Below are positions 25,161 to 34,236 of a DNA stretch of 39,195 nucleotides, in pieces. Each line of letters opens with the position of its first letter. Positions within the stretch are counted from its first letter, which is position 1. The DNA comes from DATGUA01 sp035301545 (GTDB lineage: Bacteria; Bacillota; Clostridia; Tissierellales; Tissierellaceae): contig DATGUA010000067.1 in the NCBI GenBank assembly GCA_035301545.1, positions 1 through 39,195 of the forward strand. The letters are read 5' to 3'. The translations under genes were made by a program, and so were the position numbers. Under the pieces are notes generated by a model that saw only the letters and a list, made by a program, of their open reading frames with translations, made no database searches and was not told where the DNA came from.

Positions 25161-26966
25161 ATGACATCTTTTATAAATAATGAAATAATAGAAAAAGTAA
25201 AAGATAGAAGTGATATTGTAGAAGTAGTTTCAGATTATCTTCCACTTAAAAAGGCTGGATCAAATTATGTAGGGCTATGTCCTTTTCATAATGAAAAAAC
25301 TCCTTCCTTTTCAGTTTCAAATTCAAAACAGTTTTTTCATTGTTTTGGTTGTGGTGTAGGTGGAGATAGTATTGAATTTATTATGAAAAAAGAAAATTTA
25401 GAATTTGTAGATGCTATAAAATTGTTAGCAGATAAATATGGAATAGAAATTAAAGAGACAAAGGTTGATCCTGAATATATAAAAGAAAAAGATAGAGCTT
25501 ATGAGATTAACAGAGAGACAGCTAGGTTTTTTTACAATAATTTAAATAAAAATAAAAAAGCTATGAATTATTTGAAAAAGAGAAATATAGATTCAAAGAC
25601 GTTGAGACGATTTGGATTAGGATACTCTATAGATAGTTGGGATAACTTATATAATCATTTAACAAATAAAGGATATAAGGCTAAAGATATAGCAAAGCTA
25701 GGATTAATTGCCCCACGTAAAAAAAGTGATGGATATTATGATAAATTTAGAAATCGAATAATGTTTCCTATAATAGACACTAGATCTAGAGTAATAGGGT
25801 TTGGTGGTCGAATAATGGATGATAGTATGCCTAAATATTTAAATTCCCAAGAGAGTATAATATTCGATAAAAGTAATTGTCTATATGGCTTAAATCTAGT
25901 AAATAAATATTCTAATAGAGAAAGAATACTACTAGTAGAGGGTTATATGGATGTTATGGCTTTATTTTCTAAAGGTATAAACTATTCTGTTGCTAGTTTA
26001 GGTACTAGTTTAACTGAAAGACAAGCTAAACTTTTAAAAAGATTTGGAAAAGAAGTGTATATATGTTATGACTCTGATAGGGCTGGTATAAAGGCTACGC
26101 TAAGAGCTATAGATATATTAACAAAAGAGAATATAGAACCAAGAATTATAGTTTTACCTGATGATATGGATCCAGATGATTATATTAATAAAGTTGGTCT
26201 AGCTAGATTTGAAAAATTATTTTCTGAATCATATAATTATATGGATTATAGAATAGATATAATTAAAAGTAAATATGATTTAACTAAGGCAGAAGATAAA
26301 ATTAAATTTACTACAGAAGTGGGTGAATTAATTAAAAAATTAAAAAGTTCAATAGAACAAGATGTATATATAAAAAAGATTTCTAAAGATACAGATATAT
26401 CTATAGATGCTATAAAAGCTGAGATGAAGAAAATAAATTATAAGAAGAAAACTAATTATAAAAAAACTTATACTGGAACTCAAAATATTACCCCAGTAGA
26501 TTCAGAGGTTAAATCTGGAAAACTAAAAGCAGAACTAGACTTGTTAAGACTTATGATAGAGGATAAGGACTATTTTAGATATATAGATGAGAATCTTTCA
26601 GTAAATGATTTATCTTCAGAAGATTGTAAAAAGATATTTCAATTTATAAGAGAAGAATATAATAATTCAGAATTTATTAAGATTGAAGATATAATAGATA
26701 AAGCAAGGAAAAATAATATTTATAGTTATATATTTAGGTCTATAATTGAAATGGATATAAAGTATGATCCTACTAATATTGAAGATAGTATTAAAGATCT
26801 AATTAATACTATTCTTTATAAAAATTTGAAAAAACAAAGAGAGGATATTCTTAAAGAAATTTCAGATTATGAGAATAAAGTAGAAAATGATCAAGAAAAT
26901 GACTATTTAAGTAATCTTATCTTAGAATTAACCCGATTAAACAATGAAATAAAATTTATTAAGTAG
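25161..26966 (+). CDS. dnaG: DNA primase
   Basis: Makes RNA primers at the replication fork. The 601-residue protein has an N-terminal zinc domain (C40, H43, C61, C64 in LCPFHNEKTPSF and HCFGCG) and a TOPRIM catalytic core with EGYMD (260-264) and DSD (304-306). A C-terminal helicase-binding domain runs from about 450 to the end and is poorly conserved, as usual. Just after it is rpoD, the classic dnaG-rpoD macromolecular synthesis pair. Confidence 0.97.
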   Translation: MTSFINNEIIEKVKDRSDIVEVVSDYLPLKKAGSNYVGLCPFHNEKTPSFSVSNSKQFFHCFGCGVGGDSIEFIMKKENLEFVDAIKLLADKYGIEIKETKVDPEYIKEKDRAYEINRETARFFYNNLNKNKKAMNYLKKRNIDSKTLRRFGLGYSIDSWDNLYNHLTNKGYKAKDIAKLGLIAPRKKSDGYYDKFRNRIMFPIIDTRSRVIGFGGRIMDDSMPKYLNSQESIIFDKSNCLYGLNLVNKYSNRERILLVEGYMDVMALFSKGINYSVASLGTSLTERQAKLLKRFGKEVYICYDSDRAGIKATLRAIDILTKENIEPRIIVLPDDMDPDDYINKVGLARFEKLFSESYNYMDYRIDIIKSKYDLTKAEDKIKFTTEVGELIKKLKSSIEQDVYIKKISKDTDISIDAIKAEMKKINYKKKTNYKKTYTGTQNITPVDSEVKSGKLKAELDLLRLMIEDKDYFRYIDENLSVNDLSSEDCKKIFQFIREEYNNSEFIKIEDIIDKARKNNIYSYIFRSIIEMDIKYDPTNIEDSIKDLINTILYKNLKKQREDILKEISDYENKVENDQENDYLSNLILELTRLNNEIKFIK

Positions 26967-26986
26967 GAATAAGGGAGGTAGCATAA

Positions 26987-28075
26987 TTGATTCAAAATAT
27001 ATTAGAAACAAAACAAGAATCAGTTAAGAAGTTAATAGAGAAAGGTAAAAAAGCAGGATTGCTAACATATAAAGAAATAATGGATACTCTAGAAGAAATA
27101 GAATTAGAAAGTGATGAAATGGATCAAATCTATAAAAGTTTAGAGGATATGGGTATTGAAGTTGTAAAAGAGGAAGAGAAAGAAGACAAAATAGAAGAAG
27201 AAGATAATGAAAAAGAAGATGATGTATTAGAAGCTCCGGCAGGAGTTAGTGTTGACGACCCTGTAAGAATGTATTTAAAAGAAATAGGCAAGATTCCTTT
27301 ATTAACTGGTGAAGAAGAAGTAGAGATAGCTAAAAGAATGGAAGCGGGAGATGAGCTTGCTAAAAGAGAATTAGCAGAGGCTAATTTACGATTAGTTGTA
27401 AGTATAGCTAAGAGATATGTAGGTAGGGGTATGTTGTTTTTAGACTTAATACAAGAGGGAAATTTAGGTTTAATGAAAGCTGTAGAAAAATTTGAATATA
27501 AAAAAGGATTTAAATTTTCTACCTATGCTACTTGGTGGATACGTCAAGCTATAACTAGATCGATAGCTGATCAAGCTAGAACTATAAGAATACCAGTTCA
27601 TATGGTAGAAACTATAAATAAATTAGTTAGAGTTCAAAGACAATTATTACAAGAATTGGGAAGAGATCCAACTCCAGAAGAGATTGGAAAAGAAATGGAT
27701 TTAGAAGTTGATAAAGTAAGAGAAATTATGAAAATTTCTCAAGAACCAGTATCATTGGAAACTCCAATAGGAGAAGAGGAAGATAGCCATTTAGGAGATT
27801 TTATTCCTGATGAAGAGATATTAGCGCCTTCTGATGCTGCTGCATTTGCAATGTTAAAAGATCAATTAATAGGAGTATTAGATAGTCTTACTCCAAGGGA
27901 ACAAAGTGTATTAAGATTAAGATTTGGATTAGATGATGGTAGATCTAGGACTCTAGAAGAAGTAGGAAAAGAATTTGATGTTACTAGGGAAAGAATAAGA
28001 CAAATAGAAGCTAAAGCCCTTAGAAAATTAAGACATCCAAGTAGAAGTAAAAAATTAAAGGATTTTTTAGAATAG
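26987..28075 (+). CDS. rpoD: RNA polymerase primary sigma factor (SigA/RpoD)
   Basis: The 362-residue housekeeping sigma factor. Region 1.2 is DDPVRMYLKEIGKIPLL, region 2 contains GNLGLMKAVEKFEYKKGFKF and STYATWWIRQAITRSIADQ (-10 recognition), and region 4 carries LEEVGKEFDVTRERIRQIEA (-35 recognition). An acidic stretch lies at about 60-85. The start is TTG at 26987 after GGGAGG (26973-26978). The near-consensus TATAAT elements seen elsewhere in this window fit this factor. Confidence 0.97.
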   Translation: MIQNILETKQESVKKLIEKGKKAGLLTYKEIMDTLEEIELESDEMDQIYKSLEDMGIEVVKEEEKEDKIEEEDNEKEDDVLEAPAGVSVDDPVRMYLKEIGKIPLLTGEEEVEIAKRMEAGDELAKRELAEANLRLVVSIAKRYVGRGMLFLDLIQEGNLGLMKAVEKFEYKKGFKFSTYATWWIRQAITRSIADQARTIRIPVHMVETINKLVRVQRQLLQELGRDPTPEEIGKEMDLEVDKVREIMKISQEPVSLETPIGEEEDSHLGDFIPDEEILAPSDAAAFAMLKDQLIGVLDSLTPREQSVLRLRFGLDDGRSRTLEEVGKEFDVTRERIRQIEAKALRKLRHPSRSKKLKDFLE

Positions 28076-28077
28076 TT

Positions 28078-28104
28078 AAGGTTCGCATTTTTATGCGAAT
28101 CTTT
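28078..28104 (+). terminator. hairpin terminator after rpoD
   Basis: AAGGTTCGCAT (28078-28088) pairs with ATGCGAATCTT (28093-28103), one G-T pair, loop TTTT. The T tail is short (TTTAG), so read-through into trmK is likely. Confidence 0.6.
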
Positions 28105-28132
28105 AGTTGTATATAAAGGGAAAGGGGCTATA

Positions 28133-28834
28133 ATGATGGGAATATCTAAAAGATTGAAGGGAATAATTGATTTTGTACCTAAAAACTCTATAGTAGGAGA
28201 TATAGGTACAGATCATGGGCATATACCTACATACTTAATAAAGTATAATATAAGTAAAAAAGTAATAGCTACAGATATTAGTAAAGATTGTTTACAAAAG
28301 GCTATAGATTATATAGATGAGTTAGACTATAGAAAATATATTGAAACAAGATTAGGTGATGGTTTAAAACCTTTTAGACCCTATGAAATAGATACTCTTA
28401 TCATAGCAGGTATGGGTGGAGTTTTAATTAGGGAGATACTTGAAGAGGATAAAGAAAAAACTAAGTCTATAACTAACTTTATATTTCAGCCTATGACTGC
28501 TGGTGATGAGTTAAGGAAATACTTAAAAGAAAATCAATTTAAAATAATAAAAGAAGGTTTAATAAAAGAAGAAGATAAATTTTATGAAATAATATATGCA
28601 AAGCAAGGCTTAGAAGTAATAGGTGATGATATTTATTTAGAGATAGGAGAAAAGCTAACAGATGGGAAACATCCTTTATTAGAAGATTTTTTACAGTATA
28701 AAATTAATTCAACAGAAAATATTATGAATGGATTAGAGGGTGTAGATACTAATAAAGCTAAAAATAAGTATTTAGAACTTGAAAAATTAAATAAAAAATA
28801 TAAGGAGGTGTTAACTAATGTTAAAGGCAAATGA
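28133..28834 (+). CDS. trmK: tRNA (adenine-22-N1)-methyltransferase
   Basis: A 233-residue Rossmann-fold SAM methyltransferase modifying A22 in tRNA, the equivalent of B. subtilis YqfN. Motif I is VGDIGTDHGHIPTYL, and downstream ATDIS and TLIIAGMGGVLIREIL (family motif) are visible. The C-terminal helical part (from about 180) is coiled coil. AAAGGGG precedes the ATG at 28133; an adjacent ATG at 28136 is also possible. The Nif3-like gene begins 17 bases before its stop. Confidence 0.93.
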   Translation: MMGISKRLKGIIDFVPKNSIVGDIGTDHGHIPTYLIKYNISKKVIATDISKDCLQKAIDYIDELDYRKYIETRLGDGLKPFRPYEIDTLIIAGMGGVLIREILEEDKEKTKSITNFIFQPMTAGDELRKYLKENQFKIIKEGLIKEEDKFYEIIYAKQGLEVIGDDIYLEIGEKLTDGKHPLLEDFLQYKINSTENIMNGLEGVDTNKAKNKYLELEKLNKKYKEVLTNVKGK

Positions 28835-29609
28835 AGTTATAGAATTAATGGATAAATGGGCTCCACCATATTTAATAGATAGTTGGGATAATACAGGATT
28901 TCAAATAGGTGACAAAAATCAAGAGATAAATAAAATCTTAATTGCTTTAGATTTAGATAGAAATATTTTTGATATAGCTATAGATGATGGATTCGATATG
29001 GTAGTTACTCATCATCCAATAATATTTAAACCTTTAAAACAAATTACATCAGAAAACTATGAAGAAAGATTAATAATGGATATAATTAAAAAAGACTTAG
29101 TGGCATATAATGCACATTCTAATCTCGATGTAGCAATAAATGGAGTTAATGATGAACTAGCTAAAGTTTTAGGATTAAAAGAAACTAAACCTTTAGCTAG
29201 TACAGATATAGGTGATGAAGATATAGGCTATGGGAGAATAGGTAAAATAGATAAAATAGAATTAAAGGAATTTTTACCTAAGATAAAGGAAAGATTAGAC
29301 ATTAAAGATATAATTGTATATGGAGAAATAGATAAAAAGATTAAAGATGTAGCAGTATGCGGAGGTAGTGGAAGTGGATTTATAGTAGATGCTTATAAAA
29401 ACAATGCTGACTTATATATAACAGGAGATATTAAATATCATAATGGCCAATTAGCACATGATCTAGGTTTAACAGTAGTAGATGCAGGACATTATGGTAC
29501 AGAAAAGATTATTCTTCCAGCGATAAAGAAATATTTAGATGAATATTTAGGGGAAAAGGTTGAAACGAAAATTGTAATGGAATCAAGTATACCACGAAAT
29601 ATATTTTAA
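28818..29609 (+). CDS. Nif3-like dinuclear metal centre protein (YqfO family)
   Basis: A 263-residue member of the NIF3/YqfO family, toroid-forming proteins with two metal ions per subunit; a GTP cyclohydrolase I type 2 role has been proposed, but function is unsettled. Metal ligands are visible in VVTHHPIIF, HSNLDVAINGVND and VVDAGHYGTEK. It is the short form, without the central PII-like insertion of B. subtilis YqfO. AAGGAGGTG lies inside the 3' end of trmK. The trmK-nif3 order is conserved in Firmicutes. Confidence 0.93.
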   Translation: MLKANEVIELMDKWAPPYLIDSWDNTGFQIGDKNQEINKILIALDLDRNIFDIAIDDGFDMVVTHHPIIFKPLKQITSENYEERLIMDIIKKDLVAYNAHSNLDVAINGVNDELAKVLGLKETKPLASTDIGDEDIGYGRIGKIDKIELKEFLPKIKERLDIKDIIVYGEIDKKIKDVAVCGGSGSGFIVDAYKNNADLYITGDIKYHNGQLAHDLGLTVVDAGHYGTEKIILPAIKKYLDEYLGEKVETKIVMESSIPRNIF

Positions 29610-29625
29610 ATATGGAGGTTATATT

Positions 29626-30348
29626 ATGAGTCAATTAGAATTATTATGGAAATTGGAAGAACAGAATGATTTATTGAAGAAAGATAAGATGAAGTTAAAT
29701 TTAGAAATTCAGAAAAAAGAAATAAACAATATAGATAGTAATATAAAAAAGTCTACAAAAAATATAAGAAGACTTGAAGAGAATATATTAGAATATGATA
29801 TACAGATTAAAAAAGAGGATATGAAACTTGAAAATTTTCGATATAAGATAGAAGAAATAGAGGATGAGTTATATTCAGGTAATATAACTGATTTAAAACA
29901 TTTAGAATATTTAAATGAAGAAAAAAAGGAAATTAGCAGTAAAATAAATGATCTTGAATTAGAGATATTATCTATGATGGAGGTAGAAGAGGAAACTAAT
30001 AAAGAAATTTTAGAATTAGGTCAGAAACTAGATAATAAAAAAGAAGAGTTGTTAAAGAAACAAGAAAAGTATGAAAAAAATCTAAAATTAGTAGATGAAA
30101 AAATTTTAGAAGAAGAAAAAATAATAAATCATTTAAACCAAAAAATTGAAAAAAATATATTAAAGGCATATCATAATATAAAGAATCAAAAAGAAAGACC
30201 AATAGTTAAAGTGAAAAACGATATATGTAGTGGTTGTAATATGAGAATTCCAACTTATTTAATATCAGCATTAAAAAATAAAAGTGAGTTAATATATTGT
30301 GACAATTGTGGGAGAATATTATATTATAATGATAAATTAAAGGATTAA
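29626..30348 (+). CDS. coiled-coil zinc-ribbon protein
   Basis: A 240-residue protein with a long antiparallel coiled coil (about 1-190, rich in K, E and L) and a C-terminal zinc ribbon whose cysteines are C201 and C204 (CSGCNMRIP), C225 and C228 (CDNCGRILYY). This is the CT398/CdsZ-like family, widespread and with an unclear role; nucleic-acid or protein binding is suggested. In Clostridia it is often found, as here, after the Nif3-like gene and before the RNase P RNA gene. Because no terminator follows it, its transcript could run into rnpB. Confidence 0.88.
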   Translation: MSQLELLWKLEEQNDLLKKDKMKLNLEIQKKEINNIDSNIKKSTKNIRRLEENILEYDIQIKKEDMKLENFRYKIEEIEDELYSGNITDLKHLEYLNEEKKEISSKINDLELEILSMMEVEEETNKEILELGQKLDNKKEELLKKQEKYEKNLKLVDEKILEEEKIINHLNQKIEKNILKAYHNIKNQKERPIVKVKNDICSGCNMRIPTYLISALKNKSELIYCDNCGRILYYNDKLKD

Positions 30349-30374
30349 TACCTTAGTGTCATAGTGTAAAATAA

Positions 30375-30403
30375 TTGTTTTTTAATAAAAACTATGATAT
30401 AAT
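30375..30403 (+). promoter_or_regulatory. predicted sigma-A promoter of rnpB
   Basis: TTGTTT (30375-30380), 17-base spacer and perfect TATAAT (30398-30403). The predicted start near 30410-30412 agrees with the 5' end of the RNase P RNA. Confidence 0.7.
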
Positions 30404-30411
30404 CTTAGATA

Positions 30412-30753
30412 GGTGAGAGTAAGTTGTGTGGTCGCGTGCATTGCATGAGGAAAGTCCGTGCTCCATAGAGCAAGATGCTGGATAACGTCCAGTAGGGGCA
30501 ACCCTAAGGATAGTGCAACAGAGATATACCGCCTATATAATAGGTAAGGGTGGAAAGGTAAGGTAAGAGCTTACCAGCACTTAGGTGACTAAGTGGCTAT
30601 GCAAACCCCATTTGGAGCAAGACCAAAAGAGAACTATAAAGAGGTAGTTGCTCGCTACCGTTCTAATGGTAGGTCGCATGAATCTATTGGCAACAATAGG
30701 ACTTAGATTGATGACCATATAAACAGAACACGGCTTATAGATTTGCTCTCATA
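30412..30753 (+). ncRNA. rnpB: RNase P RNA (M1-like ribozyme)
   Basis: The catalytic RNA that trims tRNA 5' leaders. Conserved core blocks are visible: GAGGAAAGTCCGTGCTCC near the 5' end, GGGGCAACCCTAAGG, GAAAGGTAAGGTAAGAGC, GCAAACCCC, and near the 3' end ACAGAACACGGCTTAT. The ends pair: TGAGAG near 30414 with CTCTCA near 30746-30751 form helix P1. The layout looks like the ancestral type A rather than the Bacillus type B. It is clearly richer in G+C than its surroundings. A strong terminator follows. Confidence 0.96.
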
Positions 30754-30762
30754 TACATATTT

Positions 30763-30794
30763 AAAAATACAACCTTTAGGTTGTATTTTTTATT
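30763..30794 (+). terminator. intrinsic terminator after rnpB
   Basis: AAAAATACAACC (30763-30774) pairs perfectly with GGTTGTATTTTT (30779-30790), loop TTTA, followed by T residues. Confidence 0.9.
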
Positions 30795-30922
30795 TGATTC
30801 TAATATGTTAATTCTCTATGTTAAAATAAATACTCCTTGGGTATAATTTTTATATAAGATTCTAAATATATTTTGTAAGTAATAAATATCAATAAATTAA
30901 GTTTATTGAAAAAGGTGATAAT

Positions 30923-31858
30923 ATGACTAAGGTCCAGCAATGGATAGCTACAAATCTATATATAAGTCCAGATATACAAAATAATATTTTTAGAACTATA
31001 ATTGTTATTATAATTATGAGGATATTATATTCGTTACTTAAAAAGTTTTTATACGGACTAATTGGAGATGATAAAGTCTATTACAAATCTAGAAAAACGG
31101 CTTCCTATGTAATTACAATTTTAGCCTTGATCTTAGTAGGACGTATATGGTTAGAGGGAGTAGGCTCTTTTATGACTTTTGTAGGACTTTTTTCAGCAGC
31201 TTTAGCCATTGTAATGAAAGACATAATATTAAATATTGCAGGATGGGTGTTTATAATAATAAGAGCTCCTTTTAAAGTAGGAGATAGAGTAGAAGTAAGT
31301 GGGATATCTGGAGATGTAATAGAAATAGAATTATTCTCTTTTACAATAATGGAAATCAGGAACTGGATATATGGAGATAAATATACTGGCAGAACGGTGC
31401 GTATGCCAAATGTAAGTATATTTAACAAATCATTTTCTCATTTTAATGAAGAAACTCCTTATATTTGGAATGAGTTTAAGATATCAGTTCCTTTTAGGAG
31501 TAATTGGAAGAAGGCTAAAAATATATTAGAAGATATTGTAGATAAGAATAGTAAAGAAATAATTCCGGAAGCAGAAGCTAGTATAAAATATGCTGCTAGA
31601 ATGTTTCAACTTCTAGATTCTGATTATAGACCTAAGGTGTATACTACTATAGATTATGAATCTGCTAATATAACATTTATTATAAGATTTATTTGTCATT
31701 ATAAAAGAAAAAGAGGGGCTGCAGAAAAAGTATATGAAGATATATTAAATGAATTTGAGAAGCATGAAGATGTAGAATTTGCATATCCTATTACTAAAAT
31801 TTGTTATAATGACGAAAAAGACCTAAAATTTGAAAATAAAAATATTGAAATATCTTAA
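30923..31858 (+). CDS. MscS family mechanosensitive channel
   Basis: A 311-residue small-conductance channel protein that relieves osmotic stress. Membrane segments lie at about 22-42, 58-75 and the pore helix about 81-105, followed by the family motif NIAGWVFIIIRAPFKVGDRV. The beta domain contains GISGDVIEIELFSFTIME and the usual MPNVSIFNKSF. The C-terminal alpha/beta domain has SVPFRSNWKKAKNILE and a last acidic tail. The first membrane segment is short compared with E. coli MscS. It is a single gene between two terminators. Confidence 0.93.
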   Translation: MTKVQQWIATNLYISPDIQNNIFRTIIVIIIMRILYSLLKKFLYGLIGDDKVYYKSRKTASYVITILALILVGRIWLEGVGSFMTFVGLFSAALAIVMKDIILNIAGWVFIIIRAPFKVGDRVEVSGISGDVIEIELFSFTIMEIRNWIYGDKYTGRTVRMPNVSIFNKSFSHFNEETPYIWNEFKISVPFRSNWKKAKNILEDIVDKNSKEIIPEAEASIKYAARMFQLLDSDYRPKVYTTIDYESANITFIIRFICHYKRKRGAAEKVYEDILNEFEKHEDVEFAYPITKICYNDEKDLKFENKNIEIS

Positions 31859-31863
31859 GAAAT

Positions 31864-31910
31864 AAAAATATCTCCTATGTGTTTTCAAACAGACAGGAGA
31901 TATTTTTATT
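31864..31910 (+). terminator. intrinsic terminator after the mscS-like gene
   Basis: AAAAATATCTCCT (31864-31876) pairs perfectly with AGGAGATATTTTT (31895-31907), with an 18-base loop. Confidence 0.85.
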
Positions 31911-32016
31911 CGGTAATACTACTTGATAAATCTATTAAATATATTTAAAGAAATATAGAAGAAGAATATGATTAGTGTTATAATAAAAAAGATGTCGAAA
32001 AACGATGGAGGAAAAT

Positions 32017-32886
32017 ATGAGTGATTATAAATTAGGTGTAGTAACTTCTACTATAACCTTAATAATTAATATAATATTAGCAATGATTAAAACTGTAATT
32101 GGAATTATAAGTGGTAGTAAGGCTATGTTAGCAGATGGTATACATACTATGTCTGATGTAGTATCTACTATTATAGTTTTAATAGGATTAAAAATATCGT
32201 CAAAAGAGGCAGATTCAGATCATCAATATGGACATGAAAAATTTGAATCAGTATTTGCTAAATTACTAAGTATATTTTTAGTATTAACGGGATCATATAT
32301 TGGATATGAAGCTTTTAAGAGTCTTAGTCAGGGTAATATTGTAAAACCGAAGTTTATGGCTTTAGTAGCTGCTGTAGTTTCTATAATTGTTAAGGAAATT
32401 ATGTATAGATATACAATGAGAGCAGCTAAAAAGACTAATTCGATATCTATGGAAGCAGATGCTTGGCATCATAGATCTGATGCTCTCTCTTCTCTTGGAA
32501 CTTTTATTGGAATATTAGGTGCTAGATTAGGATTTACAATTTTAGATCCTATTGCTGGTATAATAGTTTCTATTTTAATAATAAAAGTAGGAATTGATAT
32601 ATATATCAAATCTATAAGAGAATTGGTAGATGAATCTGCTAGTACTAAGACAATAAATGATATAAAGTCTGTAGTATATAGTATTGAAGGGGTAAGAGGT
32701 ATAAAGTCTTTAAAAACTAGAATTTTTGGGAATAAAATATATGTGGATTTAGAGATATATGTTGCTTCGAATATTACTGTAAGAGAAGGTCATGATATTT
32801 CAGAGGATGTACACGATGTAGTAGAAGATAAGGTAGAGAAAGTCAAACATTGTATGGTGCATATTGAACCATATGATAGCTTATGA
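32017..32886 (+). CDS. cation diffusion facilitator family transporter
   Basis: A 289-residue divalent metal/proton antiporter (zinc, iron, cobalt or manganese export). Six membrane helices are evident up to about residue 200. Metal-site helices show LADGIHTMSDVV (helix 2) and EADAWHHRSDALSS (helix 5), and between them the loop DHQYGHEKFES. The C-terminal cytoplasmic domain (about 205-289) ends VKHCMVHIEPYD. The ATG at 32017 follows GGAGGA; the ATG at 32005 overlaps that ribosome site and is rejected. A TATAAT at 31979-31984 may be its -10 element, with no good -35. Confidence 0.94.
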   Translation: MSDYKLGVVTSTITLIINIILAMIKTVIGIISGSKAMLADGIHTMSDVVSTIIVLIGLKISSKEADSDHQYGHEKFESVFAKLLSIFLVLTGSYIGYEAFKSLSQGNIVKPKFMALVAAVVSIIVKEIMYRYTMRAAKKTNSISMEADAWHHRSDALSSLGTFIGILGARLGFTILDPIAGIIVSILIIKVGIDIYIKSIRELVDESASTKTINDIKSVVYSIEGVRGIKSLKTRIFGNKIYVDLEIYVASNITVREGHDISEDVHDVVEDKVEKVKHCMVHIEPYDSL

Positions 32887-32933
32887 TATAATTTATACAA
32901 AGAAGGGCAAAGATATAACATGGAGGGATAAAC

Positions 32934-33773
32934 ATGGCAAAAGATTTAAGGGGTAAACCAGTAGGAGATGAAATTAAGCAATATATTAAAGATAAGGTAG
33001 AGGAACTGAAAAAGGATGGAAAACGTCCTACACTAGCAATAGTTAGATTAGGGGATAATCCTGATGATGTATATTATGAAAGAAGTATTCTCAAAAATTG
33101 TGAATCTTTAGGTATAAGTACACATCTAGTTCATAAAGATGAAAACATCCAAACTGAAGAACTTTTAGATATAGTTAGCGAACTAAATACCGATGATGGA
33201 GTATCAGGTATATTAATATTTAGGCCATTACCAAAACATATTGATGAAGATAAGGTTATAAGAACAGTAAGTCCAGATAAAGATGTAGATAGCATGAATC
33301 CAATAAGTGTAAACAAATTATTTGAAGGAGATATGTCAGGTTTTGCTCCATGTACTCCTGAAGCAGCTATGGAAATTTTAAGATATAATGATATAGATTT
33401 AGAAGGAAAAAATGTAGCAGTAATAAATAGATCTTTAGTAGTAGGAAAGCCTTTAGCAATGTTATTATTGGAGGAAAATGCTACTGTAACTATATGTCAC
33501 TCGAGAACTAAAGATTTACCAAGTATTACTAAAGATGCAGATATAGTTATGACTGCCTTAGGTAGAGCAAAAATGTTTGGTAAAGAATACTTTAATGAAG
33601 ATTCTATAGTAATAGACATAGGTATGAGTGAAGATGATGAAGGTAAAATGAGTGGAGATGTAAATTACGAAGAAGTAAAAGATTTAGTAAAAGCCATAAC
33701 TCCTGTACCAGGTGGAGTAGGTAGTGTTACAACTAGTTTATTATTAAAACATGTAGTAGATGCTTGTAAGTAA
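32934..33773 (+). CDS. folD: divergent FolD: methylene-tetrahydrofolate dehydrogenase, probably without cyclohydrolase activity
   Basis: The 279-residue protein is clearly a FolD homologue: GILIFRPLPKHI, SPDKDVD, APCTPEAAMEIL, RSLVVGKPLAM and ITPVPGGVGSVT are all aligned with the family. FolD usually oxidises methylene-THF and hydrolyses methenyl-THF. Here the catalytic lysine (K54 in E. coli, K56 in human) is I52 in YYERSILKNC, the glutamine (Q98 in E. coli) is F96, and the glycine after the active-site aspartate (DVDG) is S120; Y48 and D119 remain. Loss of lysine and glutamine argues against cyclohydrolase activity. The NAD(P) fold is intact. GGAGGG precedes the ATG. Confidence 0.9.
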   Translation: MAKDLRGKPVGDEIKQYIKDKVEELKKDGKRPTLAIVRLGDNPDDVYYERSILKNCESLGISTHLVHKDENIQTEELLDIVSELNTDDGVSGILIFRPLPKHIDEDKVIRTVSPDKDVDSMNPISVNKLFEGDMSGFAPCTPEAAMEILRYNDIDLEGKNVAVINRSLVVGKPLAMLLLEENATVTICHSRTKDLPSITKDADIVMTALGRAKMFGKEYFNEDSIVIDIGMSEDDEGKMSGDVNYEEVKDLVKAITPVPGGVGSVTTSLLLKHVVDACK

Positions 33774-33791
33774 ATGTAAATGTAAACTATA

Positions 33792-33854
33792 TTCGCAAAA
33801 AAATACAAAAATAGTCATATTTTTCTGAAGGATAAATATCCCTCTATATAGAAT
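33792..33854 (+). promoter_or_regulatory. predicted sigma-H promoter of the spoIIA operon
   Basis: GAAGGATAA at 33827-33835 fits the sigma-H -35 consensus (RnAGGAwWW) and ATAGAAT at 33848-33854 fits the -10 (RnnGAAT), with a 12-base spacer. In B. subtilis spoIIA is transcribed by sigma-H and activated by Spo0A. A weak 0A-box-like TTCGCAA lies at 33792-33798. A small AT hairpin (33807-33813 with 33818-33824) may be a weak terminator of folD. Confidence 0.7.
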
Positions 33855-33887
33855 ACTAGCAATAGAGTTCTATAAAGGAGGGATATT

Positions 33888-34223
33888 TTGTTATTAGATT
33901 TAGAAAAAAACAATAAATGTTTGATTGCTAAATTTAAGGGGGAATTAGATCATCATAGTTCTGAAAGTACTAGAGAAAAAATTGATAATTATTACCTAGA
34001 AAATAATTTACAAAGTATAATATTAGATCTAAGAGGTCTAACATTTATGGATAGTTCTGGTATAGGTCTTATTATGGGACGATATAAAAATACTATAGAT
34101 AGAAAAGGGAAATTAATAGTTATTAATGATAACAATTATGTTGAACGTATTTTAAATATGTCAGGATTATTAAAAATTGTAGAGCTTTATCCAAGTATAG
34201 ATATAGCTCTGAATAATTTATAA
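33888..34223 (+). CDS. spoIIAA: anti-sigma F factor antagonist SpoIIAA
   Basis: A 111-residue STAS-domain protein that, when dephosphorylated, frees sigma-F from SpoIIAB in the forespore. The phosphorylation motif is MDSSGIGLIMGRYK, with S56/S57 next to each other; by alignment to B. subtilis S58 the second is the likely site. The start is TTG at 33888 after GGAGGG. The two following genes are spoIIAB and sigF, so the operon has the classical order. dacF, often upstream, is absent. Confidence 0.96.
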   Translation: MLLDLEKNNKCLIAKFKGELDHHSSESTREKIDNYYLENNLQSIILDLRGLTFMDSSGIGLIMGRYKNTIDRKGKLIVINDNNYVERILNMSGLLKIVELYPSIDIALNNL

Positions 34224-34236
34224 AGAGGTGAAAAGA

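Noticed and set aside
31993..31999. Exact Spo0A box TGTCGAA before the cation diffusion facilitator gene
   Set aside because: A seven-base match is expected a few times by chance in 39 kb (another lies inside glyS near 22455), and nothing else links this gene to sporulation.
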